In this document: positions 32,616 to 41,517 of the stretch, piece by piece | Position numbering within the stretch: position 1 is the stretch's first letter | How the letters are laid out: each line of letters begins with the position of its first letter | NCBI RefSeq assembly: GCF_030295745.1 | Contig: NZ_AP027291.1 | Location: 5,828,001 to 5,892,000, forward strand | Direction of reading: 5' to 3' | Source of the DNA: Mycolicibacterium sp. TUM20985 | GTDB lineage: Bacteria; Actinomycetota; Actinomycetes; Mycobacteriales; Mycobacteriaceae | DNA: 64,000 nt | Made by a program: the position numbers and the translations under genes | The notes under the pieces: generated by a model | The model's database searches: none | What the model was told of the DNA's origin: nothing | The model's input: the letters and a program-made list of their open reading frames with translations, nothing else

Positions 32616-33092
32616 ATGGTCCTGGAGAACATCGCCCGCGTTACCGCGCTTATCGCAGTGCTCGCAACTGCGGTCGTCTATGGCACCGATGTCTTCTGCG
32701 CGATGGTGCTGCGGCCGGCCCTGGCTCGCGTCGACGACGCCGCGGTCGTGGCGGTCATGGGACACGTGCACCGCTACGGAGATCGCCGCATGCCAGTGCC
32801 TGGAGTGCTGGGGGTCCTCGGCGCCGCGTTGAGTACGGCACTCGCCGCCATGGCGCTGCAGTGGACGCAGGCTTTCGCTGCCGGCACCGCGCTGGTCCTG
32901 CTGGTGATCTGGCTGGTGCTCTACACCCGGGTGAGTGCACCCATCAATAGGCAGATGACGGCCGCCACCGACGCCAGCAGGGCGCTACCGAATAGCCGCG
33001 CCCTGCAGGCCAAGTGGGACTCCGTCATCAACACCCGCGCCGTGCTGCAAGGCCTGGCAGTGGCGGGCCTGTGCGTGGTGCTGATGACCTGA
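32616..33092 (+). CDS. DUF1772 membrane protein (anthrone oxygenase-like)
   Basis: A 158-residue protein with four predicted helices. DUF1772 marks include VYGTDVFCAMVLRPAL and a loop with NRQMTAA, then KWDSVINTRAVLQGLAV. Some members are anthrone oxygenases; most have no known role. The ATG at 32616 follows GAGGGAG. It is under probable TetR control through the operators just upstream. Two further small genes follow on the same strand. Confidence 0.82.
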   Translation: MVLENIARVTALIAVLATAVVYGTDVFCAMVLRPALARVDDAAVVAVMGHVHRYGDRRMPVPGVLGVLGAALSTALAAMALQWTQAFAAGTALVLLVIWLVLYTRVSAPINRQMTAATDASRALPNSRALQAKWDSVINTRAVLQGLAVAGLCVVLMT

Positions 33093-33113
33093 CCCGCCAC
33101 CTGACGACCTTCG

Positions 33114-33365
33114 ATGCGTTCGGAGTCACCACTCACGGCGTCTGGACCGGAACGAGCCGCCAACGCGACCCGCCTAGTCGCGCTGGTCGGCTACCCCTCG
33201 GGCGCCGACCCCGAACACCTCACGCGCGAGATCATGGCCAGCCCGGAGTTCGCCGCCGACATGGCCGGTTTCGACCTCGACGACATCGTGGACGTCCAGA
33301 CGACACTGCTCGACGCGACATCGTTCTCACCGCTTCACCAATCGACCCAGGAGGGTTCGACATGA
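33114..33365 (+). CDS. Small ORF, possibly EthD/stress-barrel-like fragment
   Basis: An 83-codon frame whose stop overlaps the next start (ATGA), as in coupled genes. The segment RLVALVGYPSGADPEHLT and MASPEFAADMAGFDLDDIV resembles the C-terminal half of dimeric alpha/beta-barrel proteins of the EthD type, in which a SPE...AD.. pattern occurs. The N-terminal 16 residues fit no family. It may be a real short gene or a truncated one. Start is uncertain. Confidence 0.4.
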   Translation: MRSESPLTASGPERAANATRLVALVGYPSGADPEHLTREIMASPEFAADMAGFDLDDIVDVQTTLLDATSFSPLHQSTQEGST

Positions 33366-33745
33366 CCGTCACCACCACGATCGGCTACGTACTCGCCGGA
33401 CTGCTCGCCGCGGGCATCATCTTCATCGGGATCCGCTTCCTCGTCGCCCCGCGCGTCGCCGCCGCCGGCTACGGCGTGCTCTCCGAACTCGACCAGTCAT
33501 CCGCACGTGCCTACACGAGCGTCAAGGGCGTCCGCGACATCGCTACGGGGCTGTTCGTCATCATCCTGATGCTCGCGGGTGCGACGCGCCTCCTCGGATG
33601 CGTGATGTTGGCCGCGACCATCATTCCGATCGCTGACGCACTGATCGTGCTGCGCAGTGGTGGCCCCAGGTCGATTGCCTGGGGAGTGCACGGCGCCACC
33701 GCCGCCGTCATGCTCATCACCACCGCCCTGCTGCTGGTCGCCTGA
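33362..33745 (+). CDS. DUF4267-like small membrane protein
   Basis: A 127-residue protein with four hydrophobic segments (YVLAGLLAAGIIFIGIRFLV near residue 10, then GLFVIILMLAG, LGCVMLAATIIPIADALIVL and AAVMLITTALLLVA). The RGVRDIATG-like segment (here KGVRDIATG) after helix 1 is the DUF4267 mark. Function is unknown. The ATG overlaps the upstream small ORF by 4 nt. It is the last gene of the TetR-flanked cluster. Confidence 0.75.
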   Translation: MTVTTTIGYVLAGLLAAGIIFIGIRFLVAPRVAAAGYGVLSELDQSSARAYTSVKGVRDIATGLFVIILMLAGATRLLGCVMLAATIIPIADALIVLRSGGPRSIAWGVHGATAAVMLITTALLLVA

Positions 33746-33849
33746 ACCAATTGCACCCGCCGCGGTACCACCCGATGCGGCGCGGAATAGGACCCGGCTC
33801 CACCGACGTTGCCCTCAGCCAAGGGCCGCAAACACCACGGAGGCGAACC

Positions 33850-34518
33850 ATGCAGATTGGAATCATCGGGGCTGGGCAGATCGGGGGAACGTTGACGCGA
33901 CGGCTCCGTGAACTCGGACATGACGTGAAGGTGTCGAACTCCCGCGCTCCCGAGACCCTCGCGGACCTCGCCACCGAGACTGGCGCGACGGCCGTATGGG
34001 CCAAGGACGCCGCAGCCGATGCCGACCTCGTCATCGTGAGTATTCCGCAGAAGAACGTTCCCGACCTCGCCGACGGAATCGTCGATGCGCGCAAGGCGGG
34101 CGCACCGGTCATCGAGACGAACAACTACTACCCGCAACAACGCGACGGTGAGATCGCGGCGATCGAGGACGGCCAGCCCGAGAGTGCGTGGGTCGCCGAA
34201 CAGATCGGTGCACCGGTGTACAAGGTGTTCAACGGGATCTGGTGGAAGCACCTCCTCGAAGGAGGGAAGCCCAGCGGCACGTCGAAGCGCATCGCACTGC
34301 CGGTCGCCGGCGAGGACGGAGCGGGCCGGGCACTGGTGCACGACATCGTCGACCAACTCGGCTTCGAGCCCGTCGATGCCGGCCCGATCTCCGAATCGTG
34401 GCGCCAGCAACCGGGTACGCCGGTGTACGGCAAGGACTTCGACTCGGACGTGACGCGCAAGGCACTCGCGGAGGCGACGCGCGAGCGTACTGCCGAGTGG
34501 AGCGCCCGCACGGCGTGA
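33850..34518 (+). CDS. NpdG-like NADPH:F420 or NAD(P)-binding oxidoreductase
   Basis: A 222-residue protein starting with the dinucleotide-binding motif GIIGAGQIGGTLTRRL, followed by SNSRAPETL. This is the layout of F420-dependent NADP reductase-like proteins. VIVSIPQKNVPDLA and ETNNYYPQQRDGEI are conserved segments. Whether it binds F420 or another partner cannot be told. The ATG at 33850 stands alone; the upstream 100 bp contain no clear promoter. It converges on the PEP-utilising enzyme gene. Confidence 0.75.
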   Translation: MQIGIIGAGQIGGTLTRRLRELGHDVKVSNSRAPETLADLATETGATAVWAKDAAADADLVIVSIPQKNVPDLADGIVDARKAGAPVIETNNYYPQQRDGEIAAIEDGQPESAWVAEQIGAPVYKVFNGIWWKHLLEGGKPSGTSKRIALPVAGEDGAGRALVHDIVDQLGFEPVDAGPISESWRQQPGTPVYGKDFDSDVTRKALAEATRERTAEWSARTA

Positions 34519-34560
34519 CGCGCGTCCCGCGGTCCCCATCAGGCGCAGACGCGCGCTGGC

Positions 34561-36960
34561 TCAGCTCGATTCGAGTCGCGTGATCACGCCTCGGTCGCCG
34601 TCCACCCTGACCCGGTCGCCGGTCTTGAGCACCTGGGTGGCCACCAACGTGTTGACGACACAGGGAAGGCCGTACTCCCGCGCGACGACCGCGCCGTGGG
34701 ACACCGAGCTACCGATGTCGGTGACCAGTGCGGCGATGACCGTGAAGTACGGCGTCCAGCCCACATCGGTGACGGGTGCGACGAGGATCTCTCCGCGCCG
34801 AACCTGGCGCGCATCCTGAATCGATTTCGCCACGCGGACAGTACCTTCCACGATCCCCCGGCTCGCCGGCCGTCCGACGATCTGGTCGTCGGCGACGATG
34901 CCCGAAGTTCGAGCGAGGACGGGTGTGGGTCGTCCGACCGAGACGTCGTCGAACTCCAGTGACTGTTGGAACGCCAGCGCATCACGACGCTTGAGCGCGC
35001 GCTGCACGAGGTCGCTGACCTCATCGGGGTCGGCGATGTCGGCCACCACCCGGGGCAATTCGGAGCGATCGAAGAAGAAGACCAGGTCGGGATCGGGAAG
35101 GTGACCGGAGTCGGCCAGCACCTCGCCGAGGTGTCGGTACCCGAGCTTGAGGCGGTGCGCCATCAGGGCCATCTTCGACTTGGTCTCCTCACGTCCGCGG
35201 GCCCCGCCCTGAGCCAGGCGGGCAAGCAGCCTGACCGTGCGTGACGTGGGTTCGGCGACGGCGTTGCAGGTGGGACCCACCCCGACGGTTTCGCGGGTCG
35301 ACTGCACCATCACCTGCATCATCGACCCGAGCCCCTCGGCGTCCTCGGCCCACGCGGGGTCGCGCATGCACAGCTCCCGGTAACCGCGGTGGCCGTGTCG
35401 AATCAGGAACCGTCGCAGCGCTACCCCGCCAGGGCCGTCCGAGTTCCGTAATCGGTCGAGGGCATCGGCGGGCGCCGCGGCGAGGAACTGCTCGGCGGCA
35501 TCGTCGGCGGCGATCTCCCGCACCACCGCATGCAGTTCGGCGACCATCATCGCGCTCTCGACGTCATCGGCACCTGCCATCAGGCGGGCGGCCTCGGACT
35601 GACCCTCGCTCTCATCGCGACCGTCCTTGACCGCTTTGCGCACGAGGTAGCTCTCGAGCACGTTCGCACCGACCGCTGCCCGTGACGAGGACCGGACGTG
35701 GACCAGCGTGACGTGGCAGTACAGCTCGACGCCTGACTCCAGTTGCCGTAGGACGTCTTTGGCGTCGCGACCGGTGGGGATGGCGAAGGCGGTGATCTGG
35801 TCGCCGAGCCGCCGGATCGCGGGCCCGGCGGACAGCGCGTGGGACGTGAGCCGAATCGTGTTGACGAGCTTGGCGGGGAACGGTTTGGGCGGCTTGGCCT
35901 CGAGCTCATCGACCACCCGACCGCAGATGGACATGGAGAACTGCTCCAAGGAGTTTCCGAGGATTCCCGAACTCAGGCCCGTGCCCTCGGTCATGTTCAA
36001 GAACATGTGCCCGTAGAAGTAGCCCACCTGAAGCCATGGCTCGTCGTAGCGTTCCTGCGCCCGCGCCACCACCTGCGTCATCTGCATCGCATAGTCGATC
36101 GCGTGCCCGGACACCGATGCGGTGAGTGGACAGAAGGCCCCCGGCATCATCTCGCCGATGTTGCAGCGCGTGTAGACGTGCGCGGCGCCGGCCACGGGGG
36201 TGTCCATCTCGTTGAGGTCGCCGGGCAGCGTCGTGATCGGCCGGGCCTGGAGCCACCACAGCTGGCCGGTTCCATCGATCGCCCACTCCAGATCCATTGG
36301 TCTGCCCCAATGCTGCGCCGCGTCGAGCGCACCCGCGCGAATGCTGGCGACCTCCGCATCCAACAGGACGGGCACCTCGCCGACCTCGCGCACCACCTGG
36401 GTGCCGTCGGTGTCCAGCACGAGGTGGTCGGAGCTGGCCGATCCGTCGACGAGTGCTTCCCCCAGACCGGCGATGGCATCGATGACCAGGAGATCCCTGC
36501 GACCGGACGCCGGATCGGCGGTGAAGACCACTCCGGCCGCGCGGGCATCGACCATCCGTTGGACCACCACGTTCATCGCGACCGCACCCGGCTCGCCGTC
36601 ATGGCTGCCGTAGGACGAGGCGCGCTCGGACCCGATGGAGTCGACACATCGTCGGACGGCCGCGGTGAAGCCCTCGAGCGAATCGACGCCGAGCACGGTG
36701 TCGTACTGTCCGGCGAACGACTGCTCGACTCCGTCCTCTCCGGTCGCCGACGAACGGACGGCCACGGGTGCCGTCCCCGTTGCCCGCAGTTGGGTGAAGC
36801 GTTCCGTCACGGCGTCCGGAAGTGGGCCCGGTGAAGCCTGTCCGATGACGAAACCCGTGGGGACGGAGAGCCCTAGCCGCGTGAGTTCGGCCAGCCCGAG
36901 GGCCTTTCCACCGAACCGGTCGTCGAAGATGTCGTCGAACTCGATCGTCGTGATGGGCAT
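34561..36960 (-). CDS. PEP-utilising enzyme with rifampicin phosphotransferase-like architecture
   Basis: A 799-residue protein. Residues about 10-245 form an ATP-grasp (PEP/pyruvate-binding) domain: VAVRSSATGEDGVEQSFAGQYDTVLGV and a closing LQARPITT. A middle region of about 450 residues shows no known motif to me. The C-terminal swivelling domain (about 690-795) carries the catalytic His in TDIGSSVSHGAVVAREYGLPCVV. In PEP synthase the His domain lies centrally before a TIM barrel; here it is at the extreme C-terminus, as in rifampicin phosphotransferases. It is 3 bp downstream of an LLM oxidoreductase gene, so the true substrate may be a lipid or secondary metabolite. Rifampicin activity is not implied. 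Confidence 0.8.
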   Translation of the reverse strand: MPITTIEFDDIFDDRFGGKALGLAELTRLGLSVPTGFVIGQASPGPLPDAVTERFTQLRATGTAPVAVRSSATGEDGVEQSFAGQYDTVLGVDSLEGFTAAVRRCVDSIGSERASSYGSHDGEPGAVAMNVVVQRMVDARAAGVVFTADPASGRRDLLVIDAIAGLGEALVDGSASSDHLVLDTDGTQVVREVGEVPVLLDAEVASIRAGALDAAQHWGRPMDLEWAIDGTGQLWWLQARPITTLPGDLNEMDTPVAGAAHVYTRCNIGEMMPGAFCPLTASVSGHAIDYAMQMTQVVARAQERYDEPWLQVGYFYGHMFLNMTEGTGLSSGILGNSLEQFSMSICGRVVDELEAKPPKPFPAKLVNTIRLTSHALSAGPAIRRLGDQITAFAIPTGRDAKDVLRQLESGVELYCHVTLVHVRSSSRAAVGANVLESYLVRKAVKDGRDESEGQSEAARLMAGADDVESAMMVAELHAVVREIAADDAAEQFLAAAPADALDRLRNSDGPGGVALRRFLIRHGHRGYRELCMRDPAWAEDAEGLGSMMQVMVQSTRETVGVGPTCNAVAEPTSRTVRLLARLAQGGARGREETKSKMALMAHRLKLGYRHLGEVLADSGHLPDPDLVFFFDRSELPRVVADIADPDEVSDLVQRALKRRDALAFQQSLEFDDVSVGRPTPVLARTSGIVADDQIVGRPASRGIVEGTVRVAKSIQDARQVRRGEILVAPVTDVGWTPYFTVIAALVTDIGSSVSHGAVVAREYGLPCVVNTLVATQVLKTGDRVRVDGDRGVITRLESS

Positions 36961-36963
36961 TCG

Positions 36964-37941
36964 TCAGCCCAACGCGTCGATGATCTCGGCCAGCGGCTCC
37001 ACGGCGATGGGCCCGGGTTGGTAGAGACAGATTCGGTCCGAGACGCCGTCGACGCGGTCTCGGATGTGCGCGGCCACCTCGGCCGGGGTCCCACAGGCCG
37101 CGATCGTGTGGAGCATCTCGTCGTCGATCAGCGTCGACATGTCCTGCCACCGCCCCTGCTTGGACATGGCGTTCAGTTCGGGCTGTAGGTCACCCCAGCC
37201 GTGGACGTCCAGCACCGGGCGGTAGGCGGGGGTTGAACCGTAGAACGCCAACAACATCCGCGTCGACGTGTGGTCCTCGCCGACCGACACGATGATCTCC
37301 GGTACCACCGCGAAATCAGCAGCGTCTCGTCCAGCGATGGTCAGCCCCTTGCGAACGGCCGGCATGGTCTTCTCGTGCAGGAACCGCTTCGACCCGAACG
37401 GCATCACCAACAGCCCGTCGGCCACTTCGGCTGTGGCCCTGGTCATCTGTGGGCCGAGCGCACCTAGGTAGATCGGCGGTGGCCCGAACGGGTTGGGCCC
37501 CGGATTGAACGTCGGCGTCATCAGGGTGTGCCGGTAGAACTCACCGTGGAAGTCGAGTCGCTCGCCGTCGTTCCATGCCGCGAAGATCGCCCGGAGTGCA
37601 CCGACCATCTCCTTGATCCGAGCCACCGGGCGGTCGAACTCGGCGCCGTAGCGCTTCTCGATCTGCGTCCGAATCTGCGTGCCCAGGCCGAGGATGAAAC
37701 GCCCCTCGGATATCTCCTGCAGGTCATTTGCTTCGTGGGCCAGCTGGATGGGGTTGCGGGGGAATGCAATCGCCACATTGGTCATGAGGTCGAGGCCCTT
37801 GACCGTGGAGGCCAGTATCAGTGGGGTGAAGACCTCACGGGGGCCCTCGAAGGTGAAGACACCCGATGCCCCGGCTTCACGCAGAAGCGCTGCCCGCTGC
37901 ACCGCGTCCGTCGGGCCGAACAGTGCCGTCATGACCTTCAT
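36964..37941 (-). CDS. LLM-class F420-dependent oxidoreductase
   Basis: A 325-residue luciferase-like monooxygenase-fold protein. The N-terminus KVMTALFGPTDAVQRAALLREAG and the later TNVAIAFPRNPIQLAHEANDLQEIS and FILGLGTQIRTQIEKRYG are typical of actinobacterial F420-dependent members. It has the family's PPPIYLGALGP strand. These enzymes use F420 with diverse substrates. The ATG overlaps the upstream gene by 4 nt (37938-37941). It is the middle gene of a three-gene operon with the 375-aa protein and the PEP-utilising enzyme. Confidence 0.87.
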   Translation of the reverse strand: MKVMTALFGPTDAVQRAALLREAGASGVFTFEGPREVFTPLILASTVKGLDLMTNVAIAFPRNPIQLAHEANDLQEISEGRFILGLGTQIRTQIEKRYGAEFDRPVARIKEMVGALRAIFAAWNDGERLDFHGEFYRHTLMTPTFNPGPNPFGPPPIYLGALGPQMTRATAEVADGLLVMPFGSKRFLHEKTMPAVRKGLTIAGRDAADFAVVPEIIVSVGEDHTSTRMLLAFYGSTPAYRPVLDVHGWGDLQPELNAMSKQGRWQDMSTLIDDEMLHTIAACGTPAEVAAHIRDRVDGVSDRICLYQPGPIAVEPLAEIIDALG

Positions 37942-39065
37942 GGCGTCGCCTGTGCCAGGACGTCGGTCCAGTCGGCGAACCCCGACGGGTGGTGCGGGCC
38001 GATTACGGCGTGCTCGAACAAGCCCACGCCTTTCCGTGTACTGCCGTCGGCCTCGGTGCAGACGGCGCGGCCGACGTGGTCGATCAAGCTGAAGGGCGCT
38101 CGCGCCAGGACTTCGGGGTCGGTCATGTCGTAGGAGACGCGTTCGGCGAACGGCCCGTCCCGCCACGTGCCGTGCGCCCAGGACGAATCGCCGCCGTATC
38201 CGGAACCAAAGGCGATGGGAGTGAACAACTTCGACTCGACGTCGAGTTGGAGTCGCTCTCCGGACCGGGTCATCATCTCGACGTGCGCGCCGTGCGGGAT
38301 TCGGGTGCCGGGTGTGTAGTGGATCGTCGCCCGCACGCCGTCGAGCTGTTCGACCCTGCCATCTCGCCAACGTCGGGTGCAGTCGTAGAGGCTGCGGTGG
38401 CCGTCCGGGTCCTCCTGAATGATCAGGAAGAGCTGGTAGTCGTCGAACGCCAGCGGTAGGTACAGCCACCACATTCCGCCGAACGCGGTGTCTGGCCGGC
38501 CAGCAGGCTCCGCCTCTCCGATGGGCCGGATGCCCCACGACCTGTCCCGACTGCCCACCGAGGTGGTCGTGTCGACGTTCAGGCGGTCACCGTCGACGTC
38601 GATCCACCCCTCCCATGTGCCCAGCTGAGCAAAACGGCACGCCTGCAACGTAACTCGCCGTTCCGAATGCATCTCGTGTGGATGCTCCAGGGCGGCGGAG
38701 AACAGGCCGCGCCACCTGAGGTCGGCCGAGATGCCCTCGGTGTCGGCGACGGTCAGATGCAATTCCTGCAGCGGTTCGACGACCTCGAGCCGGTAGCCGT
38801 TGACGTTCTGGTGGAGACGATCCCCGTCGATCGCGTCGCTGAAGCGGACGGCGGTCTGCGTGTCCCCGCGCCGGATGACCACGTAGGCGTCCTTCACGCC
38901 CAGCCGGGGGTAGTAACCGATACCCGTCAGCGCCATGAATTCGCCGTTGCGATCGAGCACGTTGAAGTACGAGCGATCGTAGAAGTTGCGATCCGAGGTG
39001 GCCGGGGCGCTGATGGGCACCGGCGCCTGGTGGATCGGGTACTCGTCGAGCGGACTCAGGTACAC
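37938..39065 (-). CDS. Conserved protein of lipocalin/CrtC-like (DUF7064/7065-type) architecture
   Basis: A 375-residue protein of a family frequent in mycobacteria. Its N-terminus APATSDRNFYDRSYFNVLDRNGEF and the central SWGIRPIGEAEPAGRP, FGGMWWLYLPLAFDDY are conserved features. The arrangement resembles two lipocalin-like beta-sandwich domains as in CrtC-type hydratases. No catalytic assignment is possible. It starts the operon with LLM and PEP-utilising genes and is divergent from a TetR gene 44 bp away. The family name is given with low certainty. Confidence 0.55.
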   Translation of the reverse strand: MYLSPLDEYPIHQAPVPISAPATSDRNFYDRSYFNVLDRNGEFMALTGIGYYPRLGVKDAYVVIRRGDTQTAVRFSDAIDGDRLHQNVNGYRLEVVEPLQELHLTVADTEGISADLRWRGLFSAALEHPHEMHSERRVTLQACRFAQLGTWEGWIDVDGDRLNVDTTTSVGSRDRSWGIRPIGEAEPAGRPDTAFGGMWWLYLPLAFDDYQLFLIIQEDPDGHRSLYDCTRRWRDGRVEQLDGVRATIHYTPGTRIPHGAHVEMMTRSGERLQLDVESKLFTPIAFGSGYGGDSSWAHGTWRDGPFAERVSYDMTDPEVLARAPFSLIDHVGRAVCTEADGSTRKGVGLFEHAVIGPHHPSGFADWTDVLAQATP

Positions 39066-39109
39066 GCGGCTTCTCCAAGATTAGATACGATGCGAGTTAT
39101 ATTGAAATT

Positions 39110-39730
39110 ATGAGAACAGATCGGCCGAGGGATGACAAGGGACCAAACCGGTCACCCCCGGGGCGACCGCGCGACGGCAAGATCGATGCCGCGATCGTGG
39201 AAGCTACCCGGGAGCTCCTGTTGGAGACGGGTTATCCCGCGCTCTCACTGTCCGCGATCGCGGCCCGCGCGGGGACCACGACGGCGGCGATCTACCGGCG
39301 CTGGTCGGGCAAGGCCCAACTCGTCCACGAGGCGATCCTCCCGGCCGAGGTAATGGCCATGCCGAGTGCCTCCGGGGACGTCGAGGGGGACATCCGGGCC
39401 TTGGTGGAGGCGACGCGCACGATGTTCGACCGCCCGGAAGTCCGGATCGCCCTACCGGCGTTGATCGCCGATACGGTCGCTGATCCCGATGTGCACAGCA
39501 GAATGACCTCTCGTTTCGCCGGCAGTCTCGCCACTTTTCGCACCAGGCTCGACCAGCCCGATGACGACGGCGACCTGCCCCTGCTCGCGGAGGTCGTCGT
39601 CGGCAGTGCGATCTTCCGCATCATCGTGCGGCACGATGCACCGTTGGACGCGGCATGGGTGGACGACCTGACCAAACTGGTCACTGCCGGCTGGTCCTCG
39701 ATGTCGGGTGGTTCCTCGTCCCCGTCGTAG
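39110..39730 (+). CDS. TetR-family regulator
   Basis: A 206-residue TetR regulator with a TetR_C_11-like C-terminus. The helix-turn-helix covers about residues 25-70 (AAIVEATRELLLETGYPALSLSAIAARAGTTTAAIYRRWSGK). It is divergent from the LLM/PEP operon and probably controls it. I found no perfect palindrome in the 44-bp gap. The first 20 residues are Arg/Pro-rich. Confidence 0.88.
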   Translation: MRTDRPRDDKGPNRSPPGRPRDGKIDAAIVEATRELLLETGYPALSLSAIAARAGTTTAAIYRRWSGKAQLVHEAILPAEVMAMPSASGDVEGDIRALVEATRTMFDRPEVRIALPALIADTVADPDVHSRMTSRFAGSLATFRTRLDQPDDDGDLPLLAEVVVGSAIFRIIVRHDAPLDAAWVDDLTKLVTAGWSSMSGGSSSPS

Positions 39731-39739
39731 GACGTCGAT

Positions 39740-40597
39740 TCAGGGCACCCGGGTGAGCAGAACGTCGACGGGGTGGGGCAGTATCCCGGGTCGGCCGGGC
39801 AGCGAGATGTCACGCAGGTAGTCGAGCAACCACTCGCGCGCGTCCGGTCCAAGCGCGCGCGAACGCGCGCCGATGAGGAAGTCCAGCACGGCCTCTCCAC
39901 GCCCCAGCGGATCGTTGAGCGCGTCGCGGGCATCGAGGTGTCCGACGATGGTCTCGGTGCGTGTGGACAGGCCGCGCAGCTCGAGCTCCTCGTGAACGTC
40001 CTCGGCGAACCACGGCTTGAGTCCAGCCCATGGGCACAGCAGCTCGGTCAGCGCGCACAGCGGCTGCAGCGGCGCGATGGCGGCCAGCAGCAGACCGCCG
40101 GGTCTGACCATGCTCAATCCGTGGTCTAGCGCCGCCGACAGGTCCTCGACGTAGTACAGCGAGTGGACGAAGTGCACCAGATCGGCGGGATGGCCGGCGT
40201 CGTGGTCGGCGAAATCGCCGATGACGACGGTCGGCGTGAGCGTTAGCTCCTCCATCGCGTTCAGCTTGGCGGCGAACTGCGCCGCCGAAGGCGGATGCGG
40301 TTCCACCCCGGTGTAGCGCACCCGGCGTCCGTCCGCGGCGAGCGCTGCCGCCAGTGGCGCGTCGATGCTCCCGTCCCCGACTCCGACGCCGACCACCCGC
40401 AGCGGATCGCTCTCGCCGAGCATCGGTGGCAACGCGGTGGTGAGCCACGACTGGAGTCGCGGTCGCTGATCGCTAGCCGCCTCGTAGAGAGCGTGGGTAT
40501 GTGCGTATCGCTCCGGCGACAGCGCCGGTAGTGCCGGCCGGTCGAGGATCTGCGCCCGTAGTCCATCGAGGGGCAGGGGCGGCCCCATGACTGTCAT
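39740..40597 (-). CDS. SAM-dependent methyltransferase
   Basis: A 285-residue class I methyltransferase. The SAM-binding motif I reads VVGVGVGDGSID, followed by an acidic motif at the end of strand 2 (YTGVEPHP). DLVHFVHSLYYV and a MVRPGGLLLAAIAP strand complete the Rossmann pattern. It resembles histamine-N-methyltransferase-like small-molecule enzymes. The substrate is unknown. It is divergent from another methyltransferase gene, and the pair flanks a PhyH oxygenase. Confidence 0.8.
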   Translation of the reverse strand: MTVMGPPLPLDGLRAQILDRPALPALSPERYAHTHALYEAASDQRPRLQSWLTTALPPMLGESDPLRVVGVGVGDGSIDAPLAAALAADGRRVRYTGVEPHPPSAAQFAAKLNAMEELTLTPTVVIGDFADHDAGHPADLVHFVHSLYYVEDLSAALDHGLSMVRPGGLLLAAIAPLQPLCALTELLCPWAGLKPWFAEDVHEELELRGLSTRTETIVGHLDARDALNDPLGRGEAVLDFLIGARSRALGPDAREWLLDYLRDISLPGRPGILPHPVDVLLTRVP

Positions 40598-40698
40598 CGA
40601 GACCAGTCTTCACTGAAAACGGCGTCGAACGGCTCGATCGTCGGGGCCGACACCGTTAGGTAAGAAGTGGGTCCTCCGATCCATGGTTGGCTTGAGCG

Positions 40699-41517
40699 AT
40701 GTCCCGACCAGATACCGCCCAGCGCAGCCTCGACCACTGGAGCGAGGCCGGCCGGTCGGAGATGCAAGCCTTCTATGCCCTGGCCACCGAGGACTACCGG
40801 CAACTCGTCGCTGCCCGAGATTGGGCCACCGATCTGCGCAAGCACGGCGTCGACGGCCGGGTCCGCCTGCTCGACGTGGCGTGCGGGAGCGGGAAGTTCC
40901 CCGCGGCACTGCTCGCTGCGGGCCTGCCCGAACACCCGGTCGTCGACGTCGACCTGCTCGACCCCTCGGCGTTCAGCATCGCCGAGGCGCGACAGGCCCT
41001 CGCGCCACCGTTCACCGCCGCGGGCGAGCACGAGGTGTTCCTGCAGGACTTCGCGGGCACGGGTTACGACGTCGCCTGGGCCACCCATGCGCTATACGCG
41101 CTGCCGCCCGCCGAATTGGCCGCCGGCGTGGCCAAGATGGTGGGAGCCCTTCGTCCCGGCGGGTTCGGGGCCGTCGCGCAGGCGTCGTCGCGTTCGCACT
41201 ACCTGACCTTCTACGACGCGTACCGCGCCTCGTTCGCACCCGACGCCACGCCCTACACCGACGCGGAGGGGGTCGCCTCCGCCCTGCGCGCGGCCGACGC
41301 AGCGATCGAGGTCCAGGTAATCCACTACCGCACCGGGACGTCCGACCGCGCGGTCGCGGAGGGTTTCCTGCAGCGCTGCGCGTTCGACGACGCGGTGTCG
41401 CTGGATCGCATGGAGGCCAGCGAGGCGCTTGGTGCGTACCTGGCCGACTGCCGGGATCCCAACGGCGCCTACGAGTTCCAGCACGAGGCACACCTGATCA
41501 CTTGGCAGCAGCCATGA
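40699..41517 (+). CDS. SAM-dependent methyltransferase
   Basis: A 272-residue methyltransferase. Motif I is LLDVACGSGKFP near residue 57, then VVDVDLLDPS, and VAWATHALYALPPAEL with VGALRPGGFG. The sequence resembles the divergent methyltransferase gene in layout. The stop overlaps the PhyH gene (ATGA), so the two are translated together. A joint role in modifying a small molecule by methylation and hydroxylation is inferred. Confidence 0.82.
   Translation: MSRPDTAQRSLDHWSEAGRSEMQAFYALATEDYRQLVAARDWATDLRKHGVDGRVRLLDVACGSGKFPAALLAAGLPEHPVVDVDLLDPSAFSIAEARQALAPPFTAAGEHEVFLQDFAGTGYDVAWATHALYALPPAELAAGVAKMVGALRPGGFGAVAQASSRSHYLTFYDAYRASFAPDATPYTDAEGVASALRAADAAIEVQVIHYRTGTSDRAVAEGFLQRCAFDDAVSLDRMEASEALGAYLADCRDPNGAYEFQHEAHLITWQQP

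Noticed and set aside
34561..36960. Gluconeogenic phosphoenolpyruvate synthase
   Set aside because: The His domain is at the C-terminus and no C-terminal TIM-barrel is seen, so the domain order does not fit.
39066..39109. Operator palindrome between the TetR gene at 39110 and the 375-aa protein gene
   Set aside because: The gap is AT-rich with partial repeats, but no inverted repeat of useful length was found.
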